Shown piece by piece: positions 18,501 through 24,221 of a DNA stretch of 54,556 nucleotides (position 1 is the first letter of the stretch; every line of letters begins with the position of its first letter). Location of the stretch: assembly GCA_965216955.1 (NCBI GenBank), contig CBDCGV010000015.1, positions 1 through 54,556 on the forward strand, read 5' to 3'. The DNA comes from CBDCGV01 sp965216955. Lineage in GTDB: Bacteria; Bacteroidota; Bacteroidia; Chitinophagales; JADIYW01. A program made the position numbers and the translations under genes. Under the pieces are notes generated by a model. That model ran no database searches, was not told the DNA's origin, and saw only the letters and a list, made by a program, of their open reading frames with translations.

Positions 18501-21500
18501 TACCGTTCTCGTCGATTCCGTTTCAATTGGAGCCTGCGACAGCATTGTATTTATCAATTTAACTGTCCTTGATCTTGATACAGGTAGAATTCAAGATACC
18601 ATCTGCACTGGAGAAAGCTATCAATTACCTAATTTAAATACTAACGTCAATAACATATTAAGAGATACTATACTGACCGATACATTTAAACTCGGCAGGT
18701 GTGATAGTATTATTCTAATTGATTTAACAGTGCTTAATCTTGATACAGGTAGAATTCAAGATACCATTTGTGCTGGGGAGAGCTATCAATTGACCAACCT
18801 ACTTACCACTTTCAATAACTTACAAAACGATACCGTTCTTGTCGACACTGTTAATCTTGCTACTTGTGATAGTATTGTGATTATCAATCTTGAAGTCATT
18901 TCCTCTGAACAAGACACCATTACAGATAGTATTTGTATTGGTGATAGTTATCAGCTGCCAAGCTTAATGACCATTTTCAGTAATATTCAAAGTGATACGT
19001 CCTTGGTTGACACTATTGATTTAGGAAATTGCAAAGGTACTAGAGTCATTGAGTTAACAGTACTCAATCCGGATACAGGTAGAATTCAAGATACTATTTG
19101 TGCCGGAGAAAGCTATCAATTGACTAACCTACTCACTACTTTCAATAACTTACAAAACGATACCGTTCTTGTTGATTCCGTTTCAATTGGAGCCTGTGAC
19201 AGCATCGTATTTATCAACTTAACTGTCCTTGATCTGGATACAGGTAGAATTCAAGATACCATCTGTGCTGGAGAAAGCTATCAGTTAACTAATTTAAATA
19301 CGACCATCAACAATATATTAAGAGATACTATACTGACTGATACATTTAGACTCAGTGGGTGTGATAGTATTATTCTAATTGATTTAACCGTGCTTAACCT
19401 TGATACAGGCAGAATTCAGGATACTATTTGTGCCGGAGAAAGCTATCAATTACCGAATTTAAATACTAATGTCAATAACATATTAAGAGATACTATACTG
19501 ACTGATACATTTAAACTCAGCGGATGTGATAGTATTATTCTAATTGATCTGACAGTTATTAATCTTGATACAGGTAGAATTCAGGATACCATCTGTGCTG
19601 GGGAGAGCTATCAATTGACCAACCTACTTACTACTTTCAATAACTTACAAAACGATACCGTTCTTGTCGACACTGTTAATCTTGCTACTTGTGATAGTAT
19701 TGTGATTATCAATCTTGAAGTCATTTCCTCTGAACAAGACACCATTACAGATAGTATTTGTATTGGTGACAGTTATCAGTTACCTAATCTACTTACCACT
19801 TTCAATAATTTACAAAATGATACGTCATTGGTTGACACTATTGATTTAGGAAACTGCAAAGGTACTAGAGTCATTGAGTTAACAGTACTCAATCCGGATA
19901 CAGGTAGAGTTCAGGATACCATTTGTGCCGGAGAAAGCTATCAATTGACTAACCTACTCACTACTTTCAATAACTTACAAAACGATACCGTTCTTATTGA
20001 TTCCGTTTCAATTGGAGCCTGTGACAGCATCGTATTTATCAACTTAACTGTCCTTGATCTGGATACAGGTAGAATTCAAGATACCATCTGTGCTGGAGAA
20101 AGCTATCAGTTAACTAATTTAAATACGACCATCAACAATATATTAAGAGATACTATACTGACTGATACATTTAGACTCAGTGGGTGTGATAGTATTATTC
20201 TAATTGATTTAACCGTGCTTAACCTTGATACAGGCAGAATTCAGGATACTATTTGTGCCGGAGAAAGCTATCAATTACCGAATTTAAATACTAATGTCAA
20301 TAACATATTAAGAGATACTATACTGACTGATACATTTAAACTCAGCGGATGTGATAGTATTATTCTAATTGATCTAACAGTTATTAATCTTGATACAGGT
20401 AGAATTCAAGATACCATCTGTGCTGGGGAGAGCTATCAATTGACCAACCTACTTACTACTTTCAATAACTTACAAAACGATACCGTTCTTGTCGACACTG
20501 TTAATCTTGCTACTTGTGATAGTATTGTGATTATCAATCTTGAAGTCATTTCCTCTGAACAAGACACCATTACAGATAGTATTTGTATTGGTGACAGTTA
20601 TCAGTTACCTAATCTACTTACCACTTTCAATAATTTACAAAATGATACGTCATTGGTTGACACTATTGATTTAGGAAATTGCAAAGGTACTAGAGTCATT
20701 GAGTTAACAGTACTCAATCCGGATACAGGTAGAATTCAAGATACTATTTGTGCCGGAGAAAGCTATCAATTGACCAATCTACTCACTACTTTCAATAACT
20801 TACAAAACGATACCGTTCTTGTTGATTCCGTTTCAATTGGAGCCTGTGACAGCATCGTATTTATCAACTTAACTGTCCTTGATCTGGATACAGGTAGAAT
20901 TCAAGATACCATCTGTGCTGGAGAAAGCTATCAGTTAACTAATTTAAATACGACCATCAACAATATATTAAGAGATACTATACTGACTGATACATTTAGA
21001 CTCAGTGGGTGTGATAGTATTATTCTAATTGATTTAACCGTGCTTAACCTTGATACAGGCAGAATTCAGGATACTATTTGTGCCGGAGAAAGCTATCAAT
21101 TACCGAATTTAAATACTAATGTCAATAACATATTAAGAGATACTATACTGACTGATACATTTAAACTCAGCGGATGTGATAGTATTATTCTAATTGATCT
21201 GACAGTTATTAATCTTGATACAGGTAGAATTCAGGATACCATTTGTGCCGGGGAGAGCTATCAATTGACCAATCTCCTCACTACCTTCAATAACTTACAA
21301 AACGATACCGTTCTTGTCGACACTGTTAATCTTGCTACTTGTGATAGTATTGTGATTATCAATCTTGAAGTCATTTCCTCTGAACAAGACACCATTACAG
21401 ATAGTATTTGTATTGGTGACAGTTATCAGTTACCTAATCTACTTACCACTTTCAATAATTTACAAAATGATACGTCATTGGTTGACACTATTGATTTAGG

Positions 21501-23172
21501 AAACTGCAAAGGTACTAGAGTCATTGAGTTAACAGTACTCAATCCGGATACAGGTAGAATTCAAGATACTATTTGTGTTGGGGAGAGCTATCAATTGACT
21601 AACCTACTCACTACTTTCAATAACTTACAAAACGATACCGTTCTTGTTGATTCCGTTTCAATTGGAGCCTGTGACAGCATCGTATTTATCAATTTAACTG
21701 TCCTTGATCTGGATACAGGTAGAATTCAAGATACCATCTGTGCTGGAGAAAGCTATCAGTTAACTAATTTAAATACGACTATCAACAATATATTAAGAGA
21801 TACTATACTGACTGATACATTTAGACTCAGTGGGTGTGATAGTATTATTCTAATTGATTTAACCGTGCTTAACCTTGATACAGGCAGAATTCAGGATACT
21901 ATTTGTGCCGGAGAAAGCTATCAATTACCGAATTTAAATACTAATGTCAATAACATATTAAGAGATACTATACTGACTGATACATTTAAACTCAGCGGAT
22001 GTGATAGTATTATTCTAATTGATCTGACGGTTTTAACATGTGATAAACCTGACACCATATTCTTTAATATTCCGACACAAAGTGATACGACTATATGCGA
22101 TATTGTATTTGAAAATGGGGTCATTACAGCTGATAATAGTTGGATTTGTTTTAATACAAGTACAACTGGAAACATTCCTCCATATGGGTCTTACGAAATA
22201 TTAGTCAATGGTTGTTTGACTTTTTATAGTTTATGTGACACTGCCAGCTACTTAGATACTATTTGTGTTGTTTCAGAAGACCAAACTGAAAATACGTTTG
22301 ATACTACTTACTTTATTCCATCTGTAACCTATCAGGTGGATACTATTAAAACAAATAGAAGTATTTGTGATGGAGATTCCATCATAGTTAGAGATTCTAT
22401 ATTCAAAACAGAAGCTATACATTATGTTTTCATAAATAGTATCAATAATTGTGATAGTATTTTAGAAATCAATTTAACTGTGACCGACTCAATAACCGTA
22501 ACTGTTCAAGATTCTACATGTAGTCCTTTAGATACTGGCAGCACAAGAATTCCTTTAACTGCCACAGGAGGTTGCGATAGTATAGTAACCGTTGTTACGA
22601 TATTATATGGAGATGGTAATAGCACATATGATTTAGGAGATACCACCGTATGTGAAGGAGATGAGGTTATTATAAGTGGACAAGAACTCGATGAAGGATT
22701 TAACACTATCTCAGATACAAGTATATATGGTTGTGACAGTATCTTAGAAATATTCCTTATCATAGATGATGTAGTTAGATTAACTCAAACTATTGAAGAT
22801 TGTATACTTGCAGATTCCATAGGATCGGACACAATCATTGGACAAACTTCTGATGGTTGCGACAGTATTGTTACGATTATATATGAATGTCCAGATACAT
22901 TTGAAATAAATTTACCAACTGCATTTACACCAAATACAGATGGAGAAAATGACACACTTGTAGCATACGTCAATAGAGATTTAGATTTCTTTGAGATGGT
23001 TATCTTTGATCGATGGGGCGAAGCCGTCTTCAAATCAAATGATATAAGTTTTGGTTGGGATGGAACTTTTAAAGGAGAAGATATGAATTCAGGTATCTTT
23101 GTGGTCATTCTAAAAGCTAGATTGGGTGCAACAGAAAAACGAATGGTTCAAGGAGTTAAGTTAATTAGGTGA
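9502..23172 (+). CDS. giant SprB-like secreted repeat adhesin with T9SS type B sorting domain (4556 aa)
   Basis: A cell-surface or secreted protein. Order of parts: signal peptide 1-22 (ends SNAQ); N-terminal beta-rich region; from about 688 a DUF1565/beta-helix-like region (HVSESIGDDG, then TPKKTLAAAV) interrupted by a Gly-rich stretch at 858-1145; Ig/PKD-like regions to about 1717; domain A 1718-1870; 42 repeats of 55 residues at 1871-4180; domain B, homologous to A, about 4180-4328; three degenerate C...GCDSI units; and from 4467 a gliding-motility-associated C-terminal domain (LPTAFTPNTDGEND, IFDRWGEAVF, GWDGTFKG, final KLIR). That tail routes proteins through the type IX secretion system. 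The SprF-like gene follows with a 1-base overlap, as in Flavobacterium sprB-sprF. Inferred role: motility or attachment adhesin. Each repeat carries two Cys and about seven acidic residues against one Arg, so the array is strongly acidic and may bind Ca2+. Confidence 0.95.
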   Translation: MRKIYSILILMLLGFSFKSNAQTYYNDGRIRLEIWVDKLWTSADCLDADGLFSGPDPVFKDIQVRVPNGYGGFFFSPTLFFLGFDDVEANTWFEAEDADNELTLGLFPYTLPDGPGYKVFDRVFNNSRAPFDFQFKIREAYEKDNCTFWFEYVNSFICFSPTFPFILGTPDDDYVAQNTWSPIETNIRATPEGEIGYTQVSILEEDGGILFPNREQKYGIIFAHRWSRKSALLGLPLDPLPAECPTHTNMDGPITVTASLKSIWSDSDGDDEIFAGDDPSLLDCITPNVGQDEDLKVKVRTRDDASSSWSAFQTPIPSEDPVEQNDPRWNDITPINIYSKSIPVNTAFDPSFQIDFELWEDDGCKATDEYNTCGLFENLFGNDDDHHLPPGSAIQTINWRDAPPNTPMTVDLPLRTSSSNAYGNWSARVEYMWTTNDPTATIDNTGFNTSNGSTKYNRILCDNISLFPPSPPDFYSTTITATTSNTQYMQWQVAEASGPGDGTCPTDVNWKDVGNIFFPQVCPSLDLSVTEDLLGLENRKLEERTRIYRLKVMNRNGSGSKGQTGDRLAEAYSECVRVTRHPNAPRIISPVCGSAVFAGSTHNFSIKADPEAFGLANYSSIEWTLRDRDNGNALVPGAASTPSATSTDITFPSTTGRYRIRLQVNTVCGDPFFKICDVDVQPESCGAVHVSESIGDDGNAGGANTPKKTLAAAVATLDRTTRHIRLLSDDVQAVYRIGEIVNLLDSVTIDGGWNYTTVSGNYVWGKQSNKQSYIYFEQTSSSALALEEVSDSIGHRIGFKADGVHGWKLLDLKIETNDIELSNGNERRTTDKNGLSNYGVFINNCTNFSIDRCEIIAGDATSGGKGNTGASGQPGNPGNSGLPGNSASSCTGTTCLGGLGAQPFLSGGTQQGGSGGKGGDGGNSNDCDNADGDGGLSGSNSGGGTSGGAGGSGGADGTSAIICGDFPFVCCNEPGKAGDKGEVGDTGTVGGIGTGGAINLFSDYFIPGNGAIGERGTGGGGGGGGGGGGAQCLVCDPASVFEGSGNGGGGGGSGGEGGHGGRGGRGGGSSFGVYINNSSGTVTNTAISSGAGGNGGNGGNGGNGGNGGLGGLGESTSTDELGAGGDGGRGGKGGQGGAGQTGANGVAFDLYNTNPGLGSPATAANWGGSVPAQGNNVKVFYTLGCTYTPIRIEKPSADSWFDLDGGEYVNNKSEIFSEYGPSDDRPFIFHSTTGRKDLETTGPSGDRFEEFYEITQERALPEIADSIFSGADTILVEDTTYLCGSGSVYLKGIANSPSTADTFKWVVEKISGTFNNLGGSPCTYMSPCKVTNPEVAPNTSSAAEPGLITFSAANDVTDTFQIKMEVYDACCGWSIPVYKHVIVSPEIQDNVVSPPNPAGYCSDDADPGLIYGSAPFPINQSPNNNSTLSGGNAGMYNYFWEVSVNDSAWVSAPSALDFYNYDPPNLEVVGGNITIYEFRRIVTSPGGCQGDTSNEVTITIYPDITNNIIDDSISLCVNDLLTIDGTVPQGGDFDGVTGGFQYSWKGRNVSSPTFGAPPGGGVANNEDYAATSNLVSGQDYEYFRIVTSQNGLCEDTSNIAEVLVDNDITGIPSGKAGGGIAYSGSPISGCVNSFDPGSINGTDFLGLSPVPDYFVWSISTNGSNFVDAPGTNDQATYDPPVLNIVNDDTTTYRFIRTAVKGNCARTSPDTITFVLPPCNVNDTIYFELPTQDTITRCDLAFEGGVLNADDSWLCVGGGTTGTLAPYGSYEIKPTELGCLTFYSNCTVGTEVGAICVVTEDQTENTFDTTYFVPTITDADDTVKVDTTICVNQTINIRGTNLSTAGQHFVSINDASDCDSVIEVNITINVVDTGKIQDTICAGESYQLTNLLTTFNNLQNDTVLVDTVNLATCDSIVLIDLTVLSIDTGRVQDTICAGESYQLTNLLTTFNNLQNDTVLVDTVNLATCDSIVLIDLTVLSIDTGRIQDTICAGESYQLTNLLTTFNNLQNDTVLVDTVNLATCDSIVLIDLTVLSIDTGRIQDTICAGESYQLTNLLTTFNNLQNDTVLVDTVNLATCDSIVLIDLTVLSIDTGRVQDTICAGESYQLTNLLTTFNNLQNDTVLVDTVNLATCDSIVLIDLTVLSIDTGRIQDTICAGESYQLTNLLTTFNNLQNDTVLVDTVNLATCDSIVLIDLTVLSIDTGRVQDTICAGESYQLTNLLTTFNNLQNDTVLVDTVNLATCDSIVLIDLTVLSIDTGRIQDTICAGESYQLTNLLTTFNNLQNDTVLVDTVNLATCDSIVLIDLTVLSIDTGRVQDTICAGESYQLTNLLTTFNNLQNDTVLVDTVNLATCDSIVLIDLTVLSIDTGRVQDTICAGESYQLTNLLTTFNNLQNDTVLVDTVNLATCDSIVLIDLTVLSIDTGRIQDTICAGESYQLTNLLTTFNNLQNDTVLVDTVNLATCDSIVLIDLTVLSIDTGRVQDTICAGESYQLTNLLTTFNNLQNDTVLVDTVNLATCDSIVLIDLTVLSIDTGRIQDTICAGESYQLTNLLTTFNNLQNDTVLVDTVNLATCDSIVIINLEVISSEQDTITDSICIGDSYQLPSLMTFFSNIQSDTSLVDTIDLGNCKGTRIIELTVLSIDTGRIQDTICAGESYQLTNLLTTFNNLQNDTVLVDTVNLATCDSIVLIDLTVLSIDTGRVQDTICAGESYQLTNLLTTFNNLQNDTVLVDTVNLATCDSIVLIDLTVLSIDTGRIQDTICAGESYQLTNLLTTFNNLQNDTVLVDTVNLATCDSIVLIDLTVLSIDTGRIQDTICAGESYQLTNLLTTFNNLQNDTVLVDTVNLATCDSIVLIDLTVLSIDTGRIQDTICAGESYQLTNLLTTFNNLQNDTVLVDTVNLATCDSIVIINLEVISSEQDTITDSICIGDSYQLPSLMTIFGNIQSDTSLVDTIDLGNCKGTRVIELTVLSIDTGRVQDTICAGESYQLTNLLTTFNNLQNDTVLVDSVSIGACDSIVFINLTVLDLDTGRIQDTICTGESYQLPNLNTNVNNILRDTILTDTFKLGRCDSIILIDLTVLNLDTGRIQDTICAGESYQLTNLLTTFNNLQNDTVLVDTVNLATCDSIVIINLEVISSEQDTITDSICIGDSYQLPSLMTIFSNIQSDTSLVDTIDLGNCKGTRVIELTVLNPDTGRIQDTICAGESYQLTNLLTTFNNLQNDTVLVDSVSIGACDSIVFINLTVLDLDTGRIQDTICAGESYQLTNLNTTINNILRDTILTDTFRLSGCDSIILIDLTVLNLDTGRIQDTICAGESYQLPNLNTNVNNILRDTILTDTFKLSGCDSIILIDLTVINLDTGRIQDTICAGESYQLTNLLTTFNNLQNDTVLVDTVNLATCDSIVIINLEVISSEQDTITDSICIGDSYQLPNLLTTFNNLQNDTSLVDTIDLGNCKGTRVIELTVLNPDTGRVQDTICAGESYQLTNLLTTFNNLQNDTVLIDSVSIGACDSIVFINLTVLDLDTGRIQDTICAGESYQLTNLNTTINNILRDTILTDTFRLSGCDSIILIDLTVLNLDTGRIQDTICAGESYQLPNLNTNVNNILRDTILTDTFKLSGCDSIILIDLTVINLDTGRIQDTICAGESYQLTNLLTTFNNLQNDTVLVDTVNLATCDSIVIINLEVISSEQDTITDSICIGDSYQLPNLLTTFNNLQNDTSLVDTIDLGNCKGTRVIELTVLNPDTGRIQDTICAGESYQLTNLLTTFNNLQNDTVLVDSVSIGACDSIVFINLTVLDLDTGRIQDTICAGESYQLTNLNTTINNILRDTILTDTFRLSGCDSIILIDLTVLNLDTGRIQDTICAGESYQLPNLNTNVNNILRDTILTDTFKLSGCDSIILIDLTVINLDTGRIQDTICAGESYQLTNLLTTFNNLQNDTVLVDTVNLATCDSIVIINLEVISSEQDTITDSICIGDSYQLPNLLTTFNNLQNDTSLVDTIDLGNCKGTRVIELTVLNPDTGRIQDTICVGESYQLTNLLTTFNNLQNDTVLVDSVSIGACDSIVFINLTVLDLDTGRIQDTICAGESYQLTNLNTTINNILRDTILTDTFRLSGCDSIILIDLTVLNLDTGRIQDTICAGESYQLPNLNTNVNNILRDTILTDTFKLSGCDSIILIDLTVLTCDKPDTIFFNIPTQSDTTICDIVFENGVITADNSWICFNTSTTGNIPPYGSYEILVNGCLTFYSLCDTASYLDTICVVSEDQTENTFDTTYFIPSVTYQVDTIKTNRSICDGDSIIVRDSIFKTEAIHYVFINSINNCDSILEINLTVTDSITVTVQDSTCSPLDTGSTRIPLTATGGCDSIVTVVTILYGDGNSTYDLGDTTVCEGDEVIISGQELDEGFNTISDTSIYGCDSILEIFLIIDDVVRLTQTIEDCILADSIGSDTIIGQTSDGCDSIVTIIYECPDTFEINLPTAFTPNTDGENDTLVAYVNRDLDFFEMVIFDRWGEAVFKSNDISFGWDGTFKGEDMNSGIFVVILKARLGATEKRMVQGVKLIR
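12553..12588 (+). repeat. GGC/GGT trinucleotide microsatellite coding 12 glycines
   Basis: Twelve consecutive glycine codons, all GGC except two GGT. A second shorter GGC run is at 12640-12654. Slippage here would change length in steps of one residue without breaking the frame. Confidence 0.9.
12775..12837 (+). repeat. 9-bp tandem repeat GGTGGTAAT x5 then GGTGGTCTT x2
   Basis: Seven in-frame 9-bp units encode GGN five times and GGL twice. It is a perfect minisatellite within the Gly-rich tract. Confidence 0.92.
14653..15111 (+). repeat. bracketing domain A, upstream copy of a diverged ~150-aa duplicate
   Basis: It encodes residues 1718-1870 of the adhesin. It shares its layout with 22039-22485 on the far side of the repeat array: DTI-[YF]-F-[EN]-[LI]-PTQ, then W-[LI]-C, PYGSYEI, GCLTFYS, then a CVV-[TS]-EDQTENTFDTTYF core and a final CDS[VI] strand. 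The conserved EDQTENTFDTTYF segment is identical in both. Confidence 0.88.
15112..22041 (+). repeat. 42 tandem 165-bp (55-codon) repeats
   Basis: Units start at the GAT of DTG(R/K) (or the GAA of the EQD variants) at 15112 and every 165 bp thereafter. I checked the register at 15277, 19567, 20392, 21217 and 21877, and no indel occurs across 6930 bp. The protein unit runs DTGRIQDTICAGESYQL, a TTFNNLQNDTVLVDT centre and ATCDSIVLIDLTVLSI. Five sequence classes exist: the common class, the VIINLEVISS-ending class, the EQDTITDS class, the DSVSIGAC class and the NILRDTILTDTF classes. Confidence 0.96.
18742..22041 (+). repeat. four copies of an 825-bp higher-order repeat (five 165-bp units each)
   Basis: Units 23-42 fall into four successive blocks starting at 18742, 19567, 20392 and 21217. 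Each has the same order: VNLATC/VISS unit, EQDTITDS unit, DSVSIGAC unit, NTTINNILRD unit, NTNVNNILRD unit. The first block differs in its EQD unit. A four-unit precursor (18082-18741) lacks the NTTINN unit. Confidence 0.93.
22039..22485 (+). repeat. bracketing domain B, downstream copy of domain A
   Basis: It encodes residues about 4180-4328. It is homologous to 14653-15111 with the same motif order (PTQ, W-I-C, PYGSYEI, GCLTFYS, EDQTENTFDTTYF, ICDGDSI, NNCDSILEINLTV). The two copies have diverged much more than the repeats between them. Confidence 0.88.
22900..23169 (+). other. T9SS type B (gliding-motility-associated) C-terminal sorting domain coding segment
   Basis: Residues 4467-4556 match the CHU_C/type B sorting pattern: AFTPNTDGEND, IFDRWGEAVF, GWDGTFKG, then G-[IV]-F-V and a closing KLIR. 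Type B domains typically need a PorP/SprF partner, which is the next gene. Confidence 0.93.
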
Positions 23173-24212
23173 TGAATTTAGGCAGAAATATTATTAATCT
23201 ATTTGCAGTATTTTTACTGTTGGTATCTTCTTTTACGATAAAGGCGCAAGATTTTCATTTTTCGCAATATTTTGCATCGCCAGCTAACTTAAACCCGGCC
23301 TTGGCAGGTGTTTTAGAGGGTAATTTTAGAATCGCTGCTAACTATAGGAATCAATGGTATAACGTTGCTTCTTTCACAACATATGCTTTCTCGGTAGACG
23401 GAAATATTAATCGCTGGATGCTAGATGGAGATAACTTAGGTATTGGAGCTTCTTTTTATCAAGACATAGAAGAAAGTTCTAGTTTCAGTAATACAGGAGT
23501 AAACCTAACAATCGCTTATAATTTAAAAGTCAGTCAATATCCTCTTCAATATATCGGCGCGGGAATACAGCCTGGATTAATAAGAAAACAAATCAATATT
23601 AATAACGCTGTTTTTGGTAATCTATATGAGGGAGACCCACGTGGTAATTTTGACCCTGTACAATTTGTTGAACACAAGAATCTAAAGTTTGATCTTGGAG
23701 TCGGTCTCTCCTATTTTTTATCATATAAAGAAAGACATACATTAAGCCTAGGTGCTTCAGCATTTCATCTAACAAGACCAAATTTTGGCACCTTTGATGA
23801 TGACAGGCTGTATATGCGATTTATGTTTTATGCAAGTTCAGAAATCAAATCTTCTAAATACACTGCTTTTGTTCCAACATTCTTGTTTCAGAAACAAGGT
23901 CCAAGTTTAGAGTTTAATAGCGGCTTTTATGGACGCTTTATTGTAGTTGGAACTTCAAATGAACTAGATATATATGCCGGTGCGCAACTGCGTTTGGTAG
24001 GAAATGAAAGCAAAGCACTCTCTATAGATGCCATCATTCCTGGTTTGAGATTTGAATTTTTCAAAACCATTATAGGCTTTACCTATGATTTAACAATATC
24101 AGATTTAAAAGATAGTAATAAAAGAAACGGTGGCCCTGAAGTAAGTGTGGTTGTAGATCTTAATTTCAGTTCTAGGAAAAAACCTAAAGGTTTACGTTGC
24201 CCAAGATTCTAA
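23172..24212 (+). CDS. sprF: PorP/SprF family type IX secretion outer-membrane protein
   Basis: This 346-aa protein has a signal peptide ending near IKAQ, then the family hallmark DFHFSQYFASPANLNPALAG and NYRNQW, followed by a beta-barrel-like pattern ending in VVDLNFSS. PorP/SprF proteins sit in the outer membrane and help export or anchor one particular type B sorted partner. The start is the ATG at 23172, overlapping the adhesin stop as TGATG; an in-frame GTG lies 3 bases earlier. This coupling mirrors sprB-sprF, so the partner is inferred to be the giant adhesin. The closing RCPRF tail after a basic KKPKG stretch is probably periplasmic. The next gene converges after 9 bases. Confidence 0.92.
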   Translation: MNLGRNIINLFAVFLLLVSSFTIKAQDFHFSQYFASPANLNPALAGVLEGNFRIAANYRNQWYNVASFTTYAFSVDGNINRWMLDGDNLGIGASFYQDIEESSSFSNTGVNLTIAYNLKVSQYPLQYIGAGIQPGLIRKQININNAVFGNLYEGDPRGNFDPVQFVEHKNLKFDLGVGLSYFLSYKERHTLSLGASAFHLTRPNFGTFDDDRLYMRFMFYASSEIKSSKYTAFVPTFLFQKQGPSLEFNSGFYGRFIVVGTSNELDIYAGAQLRLVGNESKALSIDAIIPGLRFEFFKTIIGFTYDLTISDLKDSNKRNGGPEVSVVVDLNFSSRKKPKGLRCPRF

Positions 24213-24221
24213 GTAAAACAA

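Noticed and set aside
15112..22041. Regular 165-bp repeats considered as a CRISPR array
   Set aside because: The repeats are wholly coding, in one frame, much longer than CRISPR units and without unique spacers; no cas genes are present.
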